Positions 19,857-28,039 of a stretch of 64,000 nucleotides of DNA are shown here, piece after piece; the stretch's first letter is position 1, and each line of letters begins with the position of its first letter. A model generated the notes under the pieces. It was not told the DNA's origin and did not search any database. It saw only the letters and a list, made by a program, of their open reading frames with translations. The stretch lies in NCBI GenBank assembly GCA_938041035.1, contig CALHYX010000014.1:1-64000 (forward strand), read 5' to 3'. The position numbers were made by a program, and so were the translations under genes. The stretch is from an uncultured Acidimicrobiales bacterium. Its GTDB lineage: Bacteria; Actinomycetota; Acidimicrobiia; Acidimicrobiales; SHLQ01.

Positions 19857-20666
19857 CTAGCGCTTGATCGGCGCACCCTTGACATCGCCGGTCGACGCCA
19901 GAAGGTAGGCCGGGCCTTCGCCGCCGCCCTGCACATCGATCGACGTGCCGCTGACGAAGCTCGCCAGGGGCGATGCGGCAAAAAGGCAGACGCTGGCGAT
20001 CTCGGCCGGGTCGCCCAGGCGGCGTCCGCCCAGGACCGCGCCGACCTCGGCGATGGCTTCTTCGTCGTCGCCGTAGAACGCGCGCCCTTCGTCGGTGAGA
20101 ATCATCCCGACCGACAACCCGACGACCCGGATATCGGGACCCCACTCGAGGCCGAGCGTCTGGGTGGCGTTGTCGAGGCCGGCCTTCGCCGCCCCGTAGG
20201 CCAGGCCGAGCGGATTCGGCCGCGAACCGGAGATGCTCGAGATGTTGACGATGACCCCACCCTGGGCCTTCAGCGGCTCATACGCGGCCTGACAGAAACT
20301 GAGCGGGCCCAGCAGGTTCAGGCCGACGATCTTCTCGGTGAAGCGGGGAGACGCGGTGGCCGACTCTGCGGTCGGCGCCCCGCCGGCGTTGTTGACGAGC
20401 ACGTCGAGGCGACCGTGGTGTTTGAGGGCGGTGTCGATGACCTCGCCGACCTGTTCGGGGTCGCGCACGTCACACGGTACGAAGGTCGCCGTACCGCCGG
20501 CGTGGGTCACCGGTACGGCCGGAGGGTTTCGGGCACAGATGAGGACATCGGCCCCCGCATCGCCGAACCGTTCCGCGATCACCCGGCCAAGACCCTTGGT
20601 GCCTCCCGTGACGATCACACACCGTCCGGTGAAGTCGAGCGGGTTCGATTCTGGATTCGACGCCAT
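19857..20666 (-). CDS. Short-chain dehydrogenase/reductase beside ipd genes
   Basis: 269 residues. The cofactor motif VTGGTKGLGRVIAERFGDAG, the LVNNAGG motif and the catalytic ISSIS...YGAAK set (Ser, Tyr, Lys) are all present, so this is a classical active SDR; the acidic or basic residue after the second strand reads CARN, compatible with NADP. It is divergent from ipdA with 62 bases between the starts. In Mycobacterium tuberculosis the SDR genes Rv3548c and Rv3549c lie divergent from ipdAB in the same way. I therefore infer that it oxidises a hydroxyacyl-CoA in steroid C/D-ring breakdown. It could also be a general SDR. Confidence 0.88.
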   Translation of the reverse strand: MASNPESNPLDFTGRCVIVTGGTKGLGRVIAERFGDAGADVLICARNPPAVPVTHAGGTATFVPCDVRDPEQVGEVIDTALKHHGRLDVLVNNAGGAPTAESATASPRFTEKIVGLNLLGPLSFCQAAYEPLKAQGGVIVNISSISGSRPNPLGLAYGAAKAGLDNATQTLGLEWGPDIRVVGLSVGMILTDEGRAFYGDDEEAIAEVGAVLGGRRLGDPAEIASVCLFAASPLASFVSGTSIDVQGGGEGPAYLLASTGDVKGAPIKR

Positions 20667-20728
20667 GGCCGCGGAGCGTAGTCCCTCAAACTAGCGCTGG
20701 GCGCAGACCTGCCATACCGTCAGCGTTC

Positions 20729-21580
20729 GTGCCCGACAAGACCATGACCGAAGACGAGGTCATCGCAGAGCTGGCCGATGGGATGACCGTCGGTATCGGC
20801 GGTTGGGGGTCGCGGCGCAAGCCAATGTCCCTCGTGCGAGCCATCGTCCGCTCCGACCTCAAAGATCTCACGATCGTGTCCTACGGCGGCCCCGATATCG
20901 GGATTCTCTGCGCCACGGGTAAGGCCCGCAAGGTGGTGTACGGGTTCGTCAGCCTCGACTCCATCCCGCTGGAGCCTCACTTCCGTATCGCCCGCCAGAA
21001 CGGCACGGTGGAGGCCTCCGAACTCGACGAAGGAGCCTTCTACCTCGGGCTGCTCGCCGCCGCGCACCGGGTGCCGTTCTACCCGACTCGGGCCGGCCTG
21101 GGTTCGGACATGTTGACCTACAACCCCGACCTGCGCACCGTGACCTCGCCCTATGACGACGGCGAAGAACTCGTCGCCATCCCGGCGTCGAAACTCGACG
21201 TTGCGCTGGTGCACATGAATCGCGCCGATGCCGGCGGCAACGGTCAGTTCCTCGGCCCCGACCTGTATTTCGACGACCTCTTTGCCATGGCGGCCGACAA
21301 GACCTTCATGAGCTGCGAGAAGATCGTGCCGACCGAGAACCTCCTCGACGAGGGCACCTTCCATACCCTGCGAATCCCGCGGATCTTCGTGAACGGGGTG
21401 GTCGAAGCACCTCGTGGCGCCCACTTCACCGAATGCCCGCCGGACTACGGCCGGGACGAGGTGTTCCAGGCCGAATACGCCGCCACCGCGAAGGATCCGG
21501 ACGCCTGGGCCGCGTTCCGCAGCCGATACCTCGAAGCATCGAGCCACGATGCCTATCTCGCCGAGGTGGATGCCCGATGA
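20729..21580 (+). CDS. ipdA: CoA-transferase alpha subunit, IpdA-like (steroid ring opening)
   Basis: 283 residues from GTG at 20729 (PDKTMTEDEV), matching the PDK opening of the mycobacterial protein. Strong IpdA traits are the early block MTVGIGGWGSRRKPM, followed by LTIVSYGGPDIGILCATGKARKV, the VYGFVSLDS segment, PTRAGLGSD, and the late block VVEAPRGAHFTECPPDYGRDE. IpdA and IpdB together hydrolyse the last ring of the steroid nucleus (a cyclohexenone-carboxyl-CoA called COCHEA-CoA) rather than moving CoA. The start overlaps nothing upstream; the stop overlaps ipdB (ATGA). The echA20 gene that precedes ipdA in mycobacteria is absent from this position. Confidence 0.92.
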   Translation: MPDKTMTEDEVIAELADGMTVGIGGWGSRRKPMSLVRAIVRSDLKDLTIVSYGGPDIGILCATGKARKVVYGFVSLDSIPLEPHFRIARQNGTVEASELDEGAFYLGLLAAAHRVPFYPTRAGLGSDMLTYNPDLRTVTSPYDDGEELVAIPASKLDVALVHMNRADAGGNGQFLGPDLYFDDLFAMAADKTFMSCEKIVPTENLLDEGTFHTLRIPRIFVNGVVEAPRGAHFTECPPDYGRDEVFQAEYAATAKDPDAWAAFRSRYLEASSHDAYLAEVDAR

Positions 21581-22335
21581 GCGATGCAACCCTCGACGAG
21601 ATCATCGTCGTCAACCTGGCCGATGCGTTCCGGGGCGACGGGGAGATCCTGTGCAACCCGATCGGCACCGTCCCGATGTGCGCCGGCCGCCTGGCCCGGG
21701 CCACGTTCGAACCGGACCTCGTGTACACCGACAGCATTTCGACCCTGCCCGCGAACGACTTCCCGGTCGGCGTCCCCGACGCGCCGAAGGTGGTGGAGTC
21801 CTACGTTCCGTACCGATCGATCTTCGACATCGTGTGGTCCGGTCGCCGACACGTGGTGATGGGCGCCAGCCAAATGGACCGCTTTGGCAACCAGAACTTT
21901 GCCGCCATCGGTGACTACCGGCAGCCCAAGGCCCAGCTGCTGGGTATGCGGGGCGCGCCGGGCAATCTGATCAATCATGCGACCAGCTACTGGATTCCCA
22001 ACCACAGCACCCGCGTGTTCGTCGAGCGAGTCGACGTGGTTTCGGGACCGGGGTACGACCGGGTGGCCGAACTCGGCGAGGGCGCCGGGCGGTTCCATGA
22101 GATCCGACGGGTCGTCACCAAGCTGGCCGTGCTCGACTTCGAGACGCCGGATCACACGATGCGGCTGCGCTCGGTGCACCCGGGGGTGAGCGTCGACGAC
22201 GTGGTCGAGAACACGGGATTCGAACTGACGGTTCCCGACGACGTGGCGACCAGCCGACTCCCCACCGACGAGGAGCTCCACATTCTTCGCACCGTGATCG
22301 ATCCGACCGACGCCCGCAAGGCCGAGTTCGGGTGA
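21577..22335 (+). CDS. ipdB: CoA-transferase beta subunit, IpdB-like
   Basis: 252 residues from ATG at 21577, overlapping the ipdA stop; the longer open frame upstream lies inside ipdA and is not used. The subunit begins TLDEIIVVNLADAFRGDGEIL. It carries the family blocks GASQMDRFGNQNFAAIGDY, RGAPGNLINHATSYW and LAVLDFETPDHTMRLRS. Its length matches mycobacterial IpdB (about 250). It should form a heterotetramer with IpdA, which hydrolyses the last steroid ring as a CoA ester. The final four bases overlap the next gene (GTGA). Confidence 0.92.
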   Translation: MSDATLDEIIVVNLADAFRGDGEILCNPIGTVPMCAGRLARATFEPDLVYTDSISTLPANDFPVGVPDAPKVVESYVPYRSIFDIVWSGRRHVVMGASQMDRFGNQNFAAIGDYRQPKAQLLGMRGAPGNLINHATSYWIPNHSTRVFVERVDVVSGPGYDRVAELGEGAGRFHEIRRVVTKLAVLDFETPDHTMRLRSVHPGVSVDDVVENTGFELTVPDDVATSRLPTDEELHILRTVIDPTDARKAEFG

Positions 22336-23381
22336 GCGACCTCCAGACCGCGGCCACCGAACTCTTCGGGGTGCGGTACCCCATCGTGCAGACCGGCATG
22401 GGTTGGGTGTCGGGCTCCGGTCTGACCGCAGCCACCGCGGCCGCCGGCGGCCTCGGCATTCTCGCCTCGGCGACGATGACCTTCGATGAGATGGTCACCG
22501 CCATCGACGAGGTGCGCGCCGTGACCGACAAGCCGTTTGGCGTGAACCTGCGCACGGACGCTACCGACGTCGACAAGCGGGTCGATCACCTGATCAGCAC
22601 CGGGGTCAGGGTCGCCAGCTTCGCCCAGGCCCCCGGTGAGGCCACGGTGAAGAGGTTGAAGGATGCCGGGATGGTGGTGATGCCCACCATCGGTGCGCCC
22701 CGCCATGCCGAAAAGGTCGCCGAATGGGGTGTCGACGCCGTCATTGCCCAGGGTGGCGAGGGTGGCGGGCACACCGGCGTCATCCCGACGTCGCTGCTGA
22801 TCCCGGCGGTGGTCGACACGGTGGATATCCCGGTGATCGCCGCGGGCGGGTTCTCCGATGGGCGCGGCCTGGTCGCCGCCCTGTCGTGGGGGGCCGCCGG
22901 CATCGCGATGGGCACTCGGTTCCTGTTGTCGTCGGACAGCGACGTGCCCGATCGGGTCAAGGAGGTGTACCTCGGAACAAAACTCAACGGCACCGTGGTC
23001 ACGAGAGCGATCGACGGCGCCCCGCAGCGGGTGATCCGCACCGAAATGGTCGACGGCCTCGAGCGCGCCGGCGCGCTCGGCTTTCCCCGGGCGGTGGCGA
23101 ACGCGTTGCGGTTCCGCAAGCTCACCGGTACGCCGATCTCGGATCTGTTGCGCGAAGGCCTGGCCATGAAGAAGAGCCAGGACCTCAGTTGGGCCCAGTT
23201 GGCGATGGCGGCCAACGCGCCGATGCTGACGAAAGCCTCGATGGTCGATGGCCGCCACGAGGTCGGCATCATGCCGACCGGCCAGGTCGTCGGGACCATC
23301 GACGAGCTGCCCACGAGCGGCGACATCATCGAAGCCGTCATGGCCGAGGCCCACCAAACCCTCGCCCGCCTTCCCCGCTAA
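22332..23381 (+). CDS. ipdC: NMO/2-nitropropane-dioxygenase-fold flavoprotein, IpdC-like
   Basis: 349 residues from GTG at 22332. The FMN-binding TIM barrel of the nitronate monooxygenase family is clear: YPIVQTGMGWVSGSGLTAATA, AQGGEGGGHTG, IPVIAAGGFSDGRGL, and GAAGIAMGTRFLLS. In mycobacteria the gene after ipdAB (Rv3553, ipdC) encodes just such a protein, needed for catabolism of the steroid-derived indanone propionate. It is thought to act as a reductase on a CoA intermediate. Context and fold agree, so I assign IpdC rather than a nitroalkane oxidase. It is the last gene of the unit, ending 80 bases before a terminator. Confidence 0.82.
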   Translation: MSDLQTAATELFGVRYPIVQTGMGWVSGSGLTAATAAAGGLGILASATMTFDEMVTAIDEVRAVTDKPFGVNLRTDATDVDKRVDHLISTGVRVASFAQAPGEATVKRLKDAGMVVMPTIGAPRHAEKVAEWGVDAVIAQGGEGGGHTGVIPTSLLIPAVVDTVDIPVIAAGGFSDGRGLVAALSWGAAGIAMGTRFLLSSDSDVPDRVKEVYLGTKLNGTVVTRAIDGAPQRVIRTEMVDGLERAGALGFPRAVANALRFRKLTGTPISDLLREGLAMKKSQDLSWAQLAMAANAPMLTKASMVDGRHEVGIMPTGQVVGTIDELPTSGDIIEAVMAEAHQTLARLPR

Positions 23382-23463
23382 CCCGCCCTCCGGAGAAGGG
23401 GCCGAATGGCCTATTCAGGACCGGTGGGATTGCGCCGTAGATAGGGGTCCAGGGAATGCAGAA

Positions 23464-23515
23464 CCGGGTCCGGCTGAAGGCTCTACGCCTCGCCGGGCCC
23501 GGATCTTTGGTTTTT
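23464..23515 (+). terminator. Intrinsic terminator of the ipd operon
   Basis: An 11-bp GC-rich stem pairs 23464-23474 with 23492-23502, with a single G-T wobble. It is followed by ATCTTTGGTTTTT. Position (80 bases after the ipdC stop) and the T-run make this the best rho-independent terminator in the window. Confidence 0.75.
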
Positions 23516-23572
23516 GGGCTCGCCCGGGATTCGTTCGTTCCGACGGTCGGTGGAGGCCGCTACGATCGGCCG

Positions 23573-23944
23573 GTGCATCTCGCCACCGACCGCCGCATTC
23601 TCGTGCGCCCACCGACTTGTCGGGCCGGCTTCGCCGGGTGGTTCGCCGGCGCGTGTTTCGTCCTCGTGCTCGGCTTCGTCACCCTGGGCCCGGTGGTCGC
23701 GGGTCACGCGCCGGTCGCGGCCCAGGTGGCCGAGGATGCACAGGAGGCCCAGGGCGCTCCGACGACGACCGAGCCGGCCGCCGAGGACCCGCTCCTGGTG
23801 CGAGATCCCGACGACCGGCTCGATGCGGTCACCATTGCGGTACTGGTGGGCCTGATCGGGGCCACCGCCGCCGTGCTCTGGTTCGGGTGGGGCCGGTCGC
23901 CCGGAGACGACCAGCCCGCGTCCGACGTCGCTAGCGAATCGTGA
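23573..23944 (+). CDS. Small two-helix membrane protein, unknown
   Basis: 123 residues from GTG at 23573. An in-frame ATG at 23456 would put the ipd terminator inside the gene, so I reject it. A first hydrophobic segment (FAGWFAGACFVLVLGFVTLGP) ends in a possible signal cleavage site near HAPVAAQ. A Thr/Glu/Asp-rich extracellular stretch follows, and a second helix (VTIAVLVGLIGATAAVLWFGW) lies near the C-terminus. No family is recognised. A GGAGG lies 17 bases upstream, rather far. The 3' end overlaps the convergent binding-protein gene by 14 bases. Confidence 0.55.
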   Translation: MHLATDRRILVRPPTCRAGFAGWFAGACFVLVLGFVTLGPVVAGHAPVAAQVAEDAQEAQGAPTTTEPAAEDPLLVRDPDDRLDAVTIAVLVGLIGATAAVLWFGWGRSPGDDQPASDVASES

Positions 23945-25643
23945 CCCAATCGTCATTGGGCACCACGCAGGTGTTGTTCTCGTCGTAGGAGCCGAACCCG
24001 TCGGGGCACGGGAAGGTCCACGTCATGGTTTGCATGGCGTCCTCCGACGTCGGCTTGTCCGGCTGGATCGACGCCGGGCGCATGTTGTTGTTGTCGATCG
24101 GCCCCAGGTTCGCCATCGCCGCGTAGATGTCGGCGCGCGTCGGGTTTTCGCCGGCGTCGTAGATGGCCCGGGCAACCATTCGCATCTGGGTGCACACGGT
24201 GGCGAGCATGCCCTGGGGCGTGTTCGCCGTGTCGCTGAAGTAGTCGAAGGTCGGTCCGCCCTGGCCGGCGTAGGTCTCGATGCACAGCTCGTTGAACCGG
24301 GGAATCTCGGCCCCCTCAAGCTTGTAGTTGCCGGTGGCGGCAGCGTCGAAGATCAACGTGCCGTTGTAGAGATCACCGGATGCTTCGCCGCCGAACGTCG
24401 CCACCTTGGACGACACGAGGTCGCCAGCCTGGGAGTTGAAGTTCGAGTTCACGAATTGCACATCGCCGGGTTGGAAACCCTGCACGGTCATCTCGAGCAC
24501 CAGGCCCGGGAGCGACAAGATGTTCAGCGTCGGCATCACGACATCGACGTTGGCGTCGAGTAGCGCGCCGACCGCTTCGGGCACGCCGATGGTGCACGAC
24601 GTGCCGCCGCCACAACCGATGGTCTCGTTCACCGCGATCTCATAGCCGAGCCCTTCGAGCGTCTCGACGAGGCCGGCCTGTACGGCCTCGGGCTGACCGG
24701 GCGTGTCGGCCTGGACGATGCCGATGACCTTGCCCTCGAGCAGACCCTGCTCGTGGAACTGGTTCACCATGAACCGAAGCGAGTCGTCGTTGCTCACGTT
24801 GAGCGAGATCAGGCGCCCGCCGCCGCGGCTGAGGAAGTCCTCGGAAAGCCCGGTGGTGGTGAGGAACATGGTCTCGTGCTCCTCGGCGATGCACAGCGCC
24901 GCGGAGCCCGCGAAACCGGAGGAGTTCATCACCATCACGGCGTTGCGGTCCTCGGTCGCCTCGATGCAGTTGGCGTTGCGTACCGCTTCAACGTCGGGGC
25001 TCAGCGGGTCGAACTCGCTCAGGCCGAGATCGAGCTGGCGGCCGCGGATGCCACCGCAGTTGTCGTTGATCTCGGCCACGAACGCCTCGAACATCGCGGT
25101 GACGTCGCCCACCTCGACACCGAAGCCGATGTCGATCAGGTTCTCGAGCTGCTGGCGGATGTGATGGATCTCGATCGCGTCGGCCGTGATGCCCGGATCG
25201 GTTTCGACCCGGTCGGCCGCCTCATCGTGCGGAAGGCAGAACGCGTCGAGCGACTGGAACGGGTGGCTGCGGTCGAAACCGGCCTGAAAGTCCGAGAAGA
25301 TGCCGCCGCGGGGGTCGTCATAGGCCGCAGCCTCGCCGCCACCGTCATCGCCACCACCGTCATCGCCGCCGTCGTCGGCCGGGGCTGCAGTCGTGGCGGT
25401 GCTGTCATCGCCGCCGTCATCATCACCGCCCTCACCGTCGCCGTCATCATCACCGCCGTCGTCATCGCCGCCGTCGTCAGAGGGCGCCTCGGTGGTGGCG
25501 TTGTCGTCGCCGTCGTCGCCCGAGCTGGTCTCGCCGCTGCATGCCGCGGCGATGAGGCTGAACGCGGCGAGCACGATCAGGAGTCGGCCGAGGAACGAAC
25601 TGCGGGCGTCCGAGCTCGCGTGCTTTCGCTTCTTGCTTTGCAT
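23931..25643 (-). CDS. Branched-chain-amino-acid-type ABC substrate-binding lipoprotein
   Basis: 570 residues from ATG at 25643, behind a strong GGAGGGGG. A signal peptide ends in the lipobox IAAAC, and the lipidated Cys is followed by about 75 residues of Asp/Gly/Thr-rich linker that should hold the domain away from the membrane. The folded part belongs to the type I periplasmic-binding fold (Peripla_BP_6, as in LivJ). It is unusually long, with a conserved opening DPRGGIFSDFQAGFDRSHPF. A paralogue of the same layout, with matching segments throughout, lies at 31000-32643. The ligand is unknown; the family binds amino acids, amides, urea or aromatic acids. The gene is divergent from the transporter fusion genes. 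Confidence 0.88.
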   Translation of the reverse strand: MQSKKRKHASSDARSSFLGRLLIVLAAFSLIAAACSGETSSGDDGDDNATTEAPSDDGGDDDGGDDDGDGEGGDDDGGDDSTATTAAPADDGGDDGGGDDGGGEAAAYDDPRGGIFSDFQAGFDRSHPFQSLDAFCLPHDEAADRVETDPGITADAIEIHHIRQQLENLIDIGFGVEVGDVTAMFEAFVAEINDNCGGIRGRQLDLGLSEFDPLSPDVEAVRNANCIEATEDRNAVMVMNSSGFAGSAALCIAEEHETMFLTTTGLSEDFLSRGGGRLISLNVSNDDSLRFMVNQFHEQGLLEGKVIGIVQADTPGQPEAVQAGLVETLEGLGYEIAVNETIGCGGGTSCTIGVPEAVGALLDANVDVVMPTLNILSLPGLVLEMTVQGFQPGDVQFVNSNFNSQAGDLVSSKVATFGGEASGDLYNGTLIFDAAATGNYKLEGAEIPRFNELCIETYAGQGGPTFDYFSDTANTPQGMLATVCTQMRMVARAIYDAGENPTRADIYAAMANLGPIDNNNMRPASIQPDKPTSEDAMQTMTWTFPCPDGFGSYDENNTCVVPNDDWVTIR

Positions 25644-25662
25644 GGAATTTCCCCCTCCAAGT

Positions 25663-25677
25663 GGTGCGTGGCGCACC
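25663..25677. other. Leader hairpin before the minus-strand binding protein
   Basis: A perfect 6-3-6 inverted repeat, GGTGCG-TGG-CGCACC, lies 20 bases before the binding-protein start and just ahead of its ribosome binding site. It may be a leader stem or part of an operator. Nothing more can be said. Confidence 0.4.
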
Positions 25678-25684
25678 GGCAAGT

Positions 25685-25703
25685 ATCTGACGATCCGTCA
25701 GAT
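25685..25703. promoter_or_regulatory. 19-bp palindrome, likely operator of the divergent transporter locus
   Basis: ATCTGACG-ATC-CGTCAGAT is a perfect 8-3-8 palindrome in the 194-base space between the divergent binding-protein and MFS-ABC genes. Its size and symmetry fit a TetR-type operator (inference). No regulator gene lies beside it, so the protein that reads it would be encoded elsewhere. Confidence 0.6.
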
Positions 25704-25837
25704 GCTGATGACACGAACCGTAGCGCACGGCGCCGATCGGTCGCAGATCGCCCCAACCATGCATTTGAGATTTGCGCGACCATGACGCAACAATGGCCGC
25801 TCACCATTCAGATGGTTGGCTTCGTTGGGGGACGTGC

Positions 25838-28039
25838 ATGGCTGAAGAGGAGCGTGAGGACGCCGCCGGTCTTGCCGCGGCGGTCCTGAGCGAGGAGGCG
25901 AAGCGGCGCGACGAGCAGGCGGAGCGCGACGCGGAAACCATCCTCCCCGACGACTTGTTGCCCGGCGTGGGCGACGACCCGATGACGCTCAAAGAGGCCA
26001 TCTCGCAGGGCGGCCTCGCCATGGTCCTGTTCATGTTCCTGCTCAACGTGGTCGACGATCTGCCCCGAGCCGTGCGGGTGGTCGCACCCGATATTCAGGA
26101 GACCTTCGGCATCTCCGACACCGCGCTTACCGGCGTGCTCTCGTTCGGCGGTGTCGCACTCGTGCTCGGCGCGGTGCCGATGGCCGGACTCGCCGACCGC
26201 ATCAAGCGGGTGACCATCATCCCCATCGCGTCGGTGTTCTGGGCGGCGACCACCGCGCTCAGCGGCGTGGCCATCAATCCGTTCATGTTGTTCTGGACCA
26301 ACGCCGCCACCGGCCTTGGCCAGGCGTACCGGATCCCGGTGTCGAACTCGCTCCTCACCGACTCCTACCCCGTGCAGGCCCGCTCGCAGATCTTCGCCTT
26401 CGAGGGTGTCGGCCGGCCGCTCGGCCAGCTCATGGGTCCGTTGATCGTGGGCGGCGTCGCCGCATGGGCGGGGGGTACCGAAGGCTGGCGCTGGGCGTTC
26501 CTGGTCTTGTCCATCCCGCCCGTCATCGTCGGGATCGCCGCCATCACGTTGAAGGAACCCCGCCGGGGCCAGGCCGACCAGGAGGCCATCTTCGGGCGCA
26601 CGCTCGACGAAGGCGCCGAGGAACTCCCGGTGTCAACCAGCCAGGCGTTCGCCCGGCTCAAAAAGGTGAAGACCTTCTACTTCCTCGCCGTCGGCGTCGG
26701 TGTGCTCGGGTTCGCGCTCATCGCTGTTCCCCTCCAGTTCAACCTCCTTCTCGAGGACCGCTACGGGTTCGGCCCACTCAAGCGCGGCATCGTCGAGTCG
26801 CTCATCTGGGTGATCACGATCCCTGTGCTCCCGGTGGTCGGCAAGATGTTTGACCGTCGCTTCCGCGAGGACCCGCCGAACATGATGCGGGTCGCCGGTG
26901 GTCTGGTGATTCTGTCCGGCATCTTCTACGCCGTCGGGCTGCAGTTTCGGGCCATTGGCCCGCTGGTGGTCATGATCGCCCTGGCCCAGGCCGCGATCTC
27001 GTCGTCGTTCGTGGCCTCGGGTCCAATCATCGCCGCCGTGTCGCCGTTTCGTATCCGGGCCCAGGCCTTTGCCTTCCTGCCCGTGTTCATCTTCTTGATG
27101 GGTGGCTTCTTCGGCGGCCTGTTCGTCGGCCAGCTCTCGGACTCGTTCGGCAACCGCACCGCAATGTGGGTGGTCGCTCCTCCCGCGGCGATGATCGGCG
27201 GTGCGCTCATCATCTACGGCTCGCGTTTCATTCGGCGAGACATTTCGCTCGCGGTCGAGGAGATGATCGAAGAGCGCGACGAGATCGAACGAATGGCGCA
27301 GGCCCCGGAGGACATTCCGGTGGTGCAGGTCCGCAGCCTCGACTTCAGCTACGGGCCCGTGCAGGTGCTGTTCGATGTCGGCCTCGAGGTCCGTCAGGGC
27401 GAAGTACTCGCCCTGCTGGGAACCAACGGTGCGGGGAAGTCGACGCTGCTCCGAGCCATCAGCGGCCTCGGCGTTCCCGACCGCGGTGTCGTGCGGCTGA
27501 ACGGTCGCACCATCACCTACACCGATGCCGAGCGACGATTTGCCGAGGGCATCGTTCAGCTCCGCGGAGGTTCGGGCACGTTCCCCGAGCTCACGATCGG
27601 CGACAACCTTCGCAGCTCGGTGCTGGCGTCGAAGCTGCCCAACGCCGAGATCAAGCGGCGCATCGACGAGGCCCTCGAACGGTTCCCGGCGCTCGACGGT
27701 CGGCTCGGCGAGTTGGCCGGAGACCTGTCGGGCGGCCAGCAGCAGATGCTCGCGCTCGCCATGGCCCTGATGCACAAGCCCAAGGTGCTCATCATCGATG
27801 AGCTCAGCCTCGGCCTGGCGCCGGTTGTGGTGCAGGAACTGCTGGGGGTGATCGAGGGGCTGAAGGACGAAGGTATGACGATGATCATCGTCGAACAGTC
27901 GGTGAACATCGCGTTGTCGATCGCCGATCGGGCGGTCTTCATGGAGAAGGGGGTCGTGCGCTTCGAGGGTGATGCCGCCGAGCTCGCCGAACGAGATGAT
28001 CTCGCGAAAGCCGTGTTCCTCGGTGGAGGTGGCGAGTGA
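25838..28039 (+). CDS. MFS transporter fused to a LivF-type ABC ATPase
   Basis: 733 residues from ATG at 25838, behind GGGGGA. Residues about 45-465 are a major facilitator with multiple helices (MVLFMFLLNVVDDLPRAVRVV; GVLSFGGVALVLGAVPMAGLADR with the loop-2 motif). Residues 493-733 are a complete ABC ATPase of the LivF group: Walker A GTNGAGKST, signature LSGGQQQ, Walker B VLIIDELSLGLAP. The LivF-typical IVEQSV stands at the H-loop. The two are joined by a charged linker (EEMIEERDEIERMAQ). Overlap with the next gene (GTGA), which supplies LivH, LivM and LivG, makes this the missing LivF subunit. Why it carries an MFS unit is unknown; a composite carrier is one possibility. Confidence 0.9.
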   Translation: MAEEEREDAAGLAAAVLSEEAKRRDEQAERDAETILPDDLLPGVGDDPMTLKEAISQGGLAMVLFMFLLNVVDDLPRAVRVVAPDIQETFGISDTALTGVLSFGGVALVLGAVPMAGLADRIKRVTIIPIASVFWAATTALSGVAINPFMLFWTNAATGLGQAYRIPVSNSLLTDSYPVQARSQIFAFEGVGRPLGQLMGPLIVGGVAAWAGGTEGWRWAFLVLSIPPVIVGIAAITLKEPRRGQADQEAIFGRTLDEGAEELPVSTSQAFARLKKVKTFYFLAVGVGVLGFALIAVPLQFNLLLEDRYGFGPLKRGIVESLIWVITIPVLPVVGKMFDRRFREDPPNMMRVAGGLVILSGIFYAVGLQFRAIGPLVVMIALAQAAISSSFVASGPIIAAVSPFRIRAQAFAFLPVFIFLMGGFFGGLFVGQLSDSFGNRTAMWVVAPPAAMIGGALIIYGSRFIRRDISLAVEEMIEERDEIERMAQAPEDIPVVQVRSLDFSYGPVQVLFDVGLEVRQGEVLALLGTNGAGKSTLLRAISGLGVPDRGVVRLNGRTITYTDAERRFAEGIVQLRGGSGTFPELTIGDNLRSSVLASKLPNAEIKRRIDEALERFPALDGRLGELAGDLSGGQQQMLALAMALMHKPKVLIIDELSLGLAPVVVQELLGVIEGLKDEGMTMIIVEQSVNIALSIADRAVFMEKGVVRFEGDAAELAERDDLAKAVFLGGGGE

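Noticed and set aside
20667-20728. KstR2-type operator between the SDR and ipdA
   Set aside because: I looked for a CAAG...CTTG palindrome of the mycobacterial type and saw none in the 62 bases.
23456-23572. Upstream extension of the small two-helix gene to an ATG at 23456
   Set aside because: It would place the ipd terminator stem and T-run inside the coding sequence. The GTG at 23573 is preferred.
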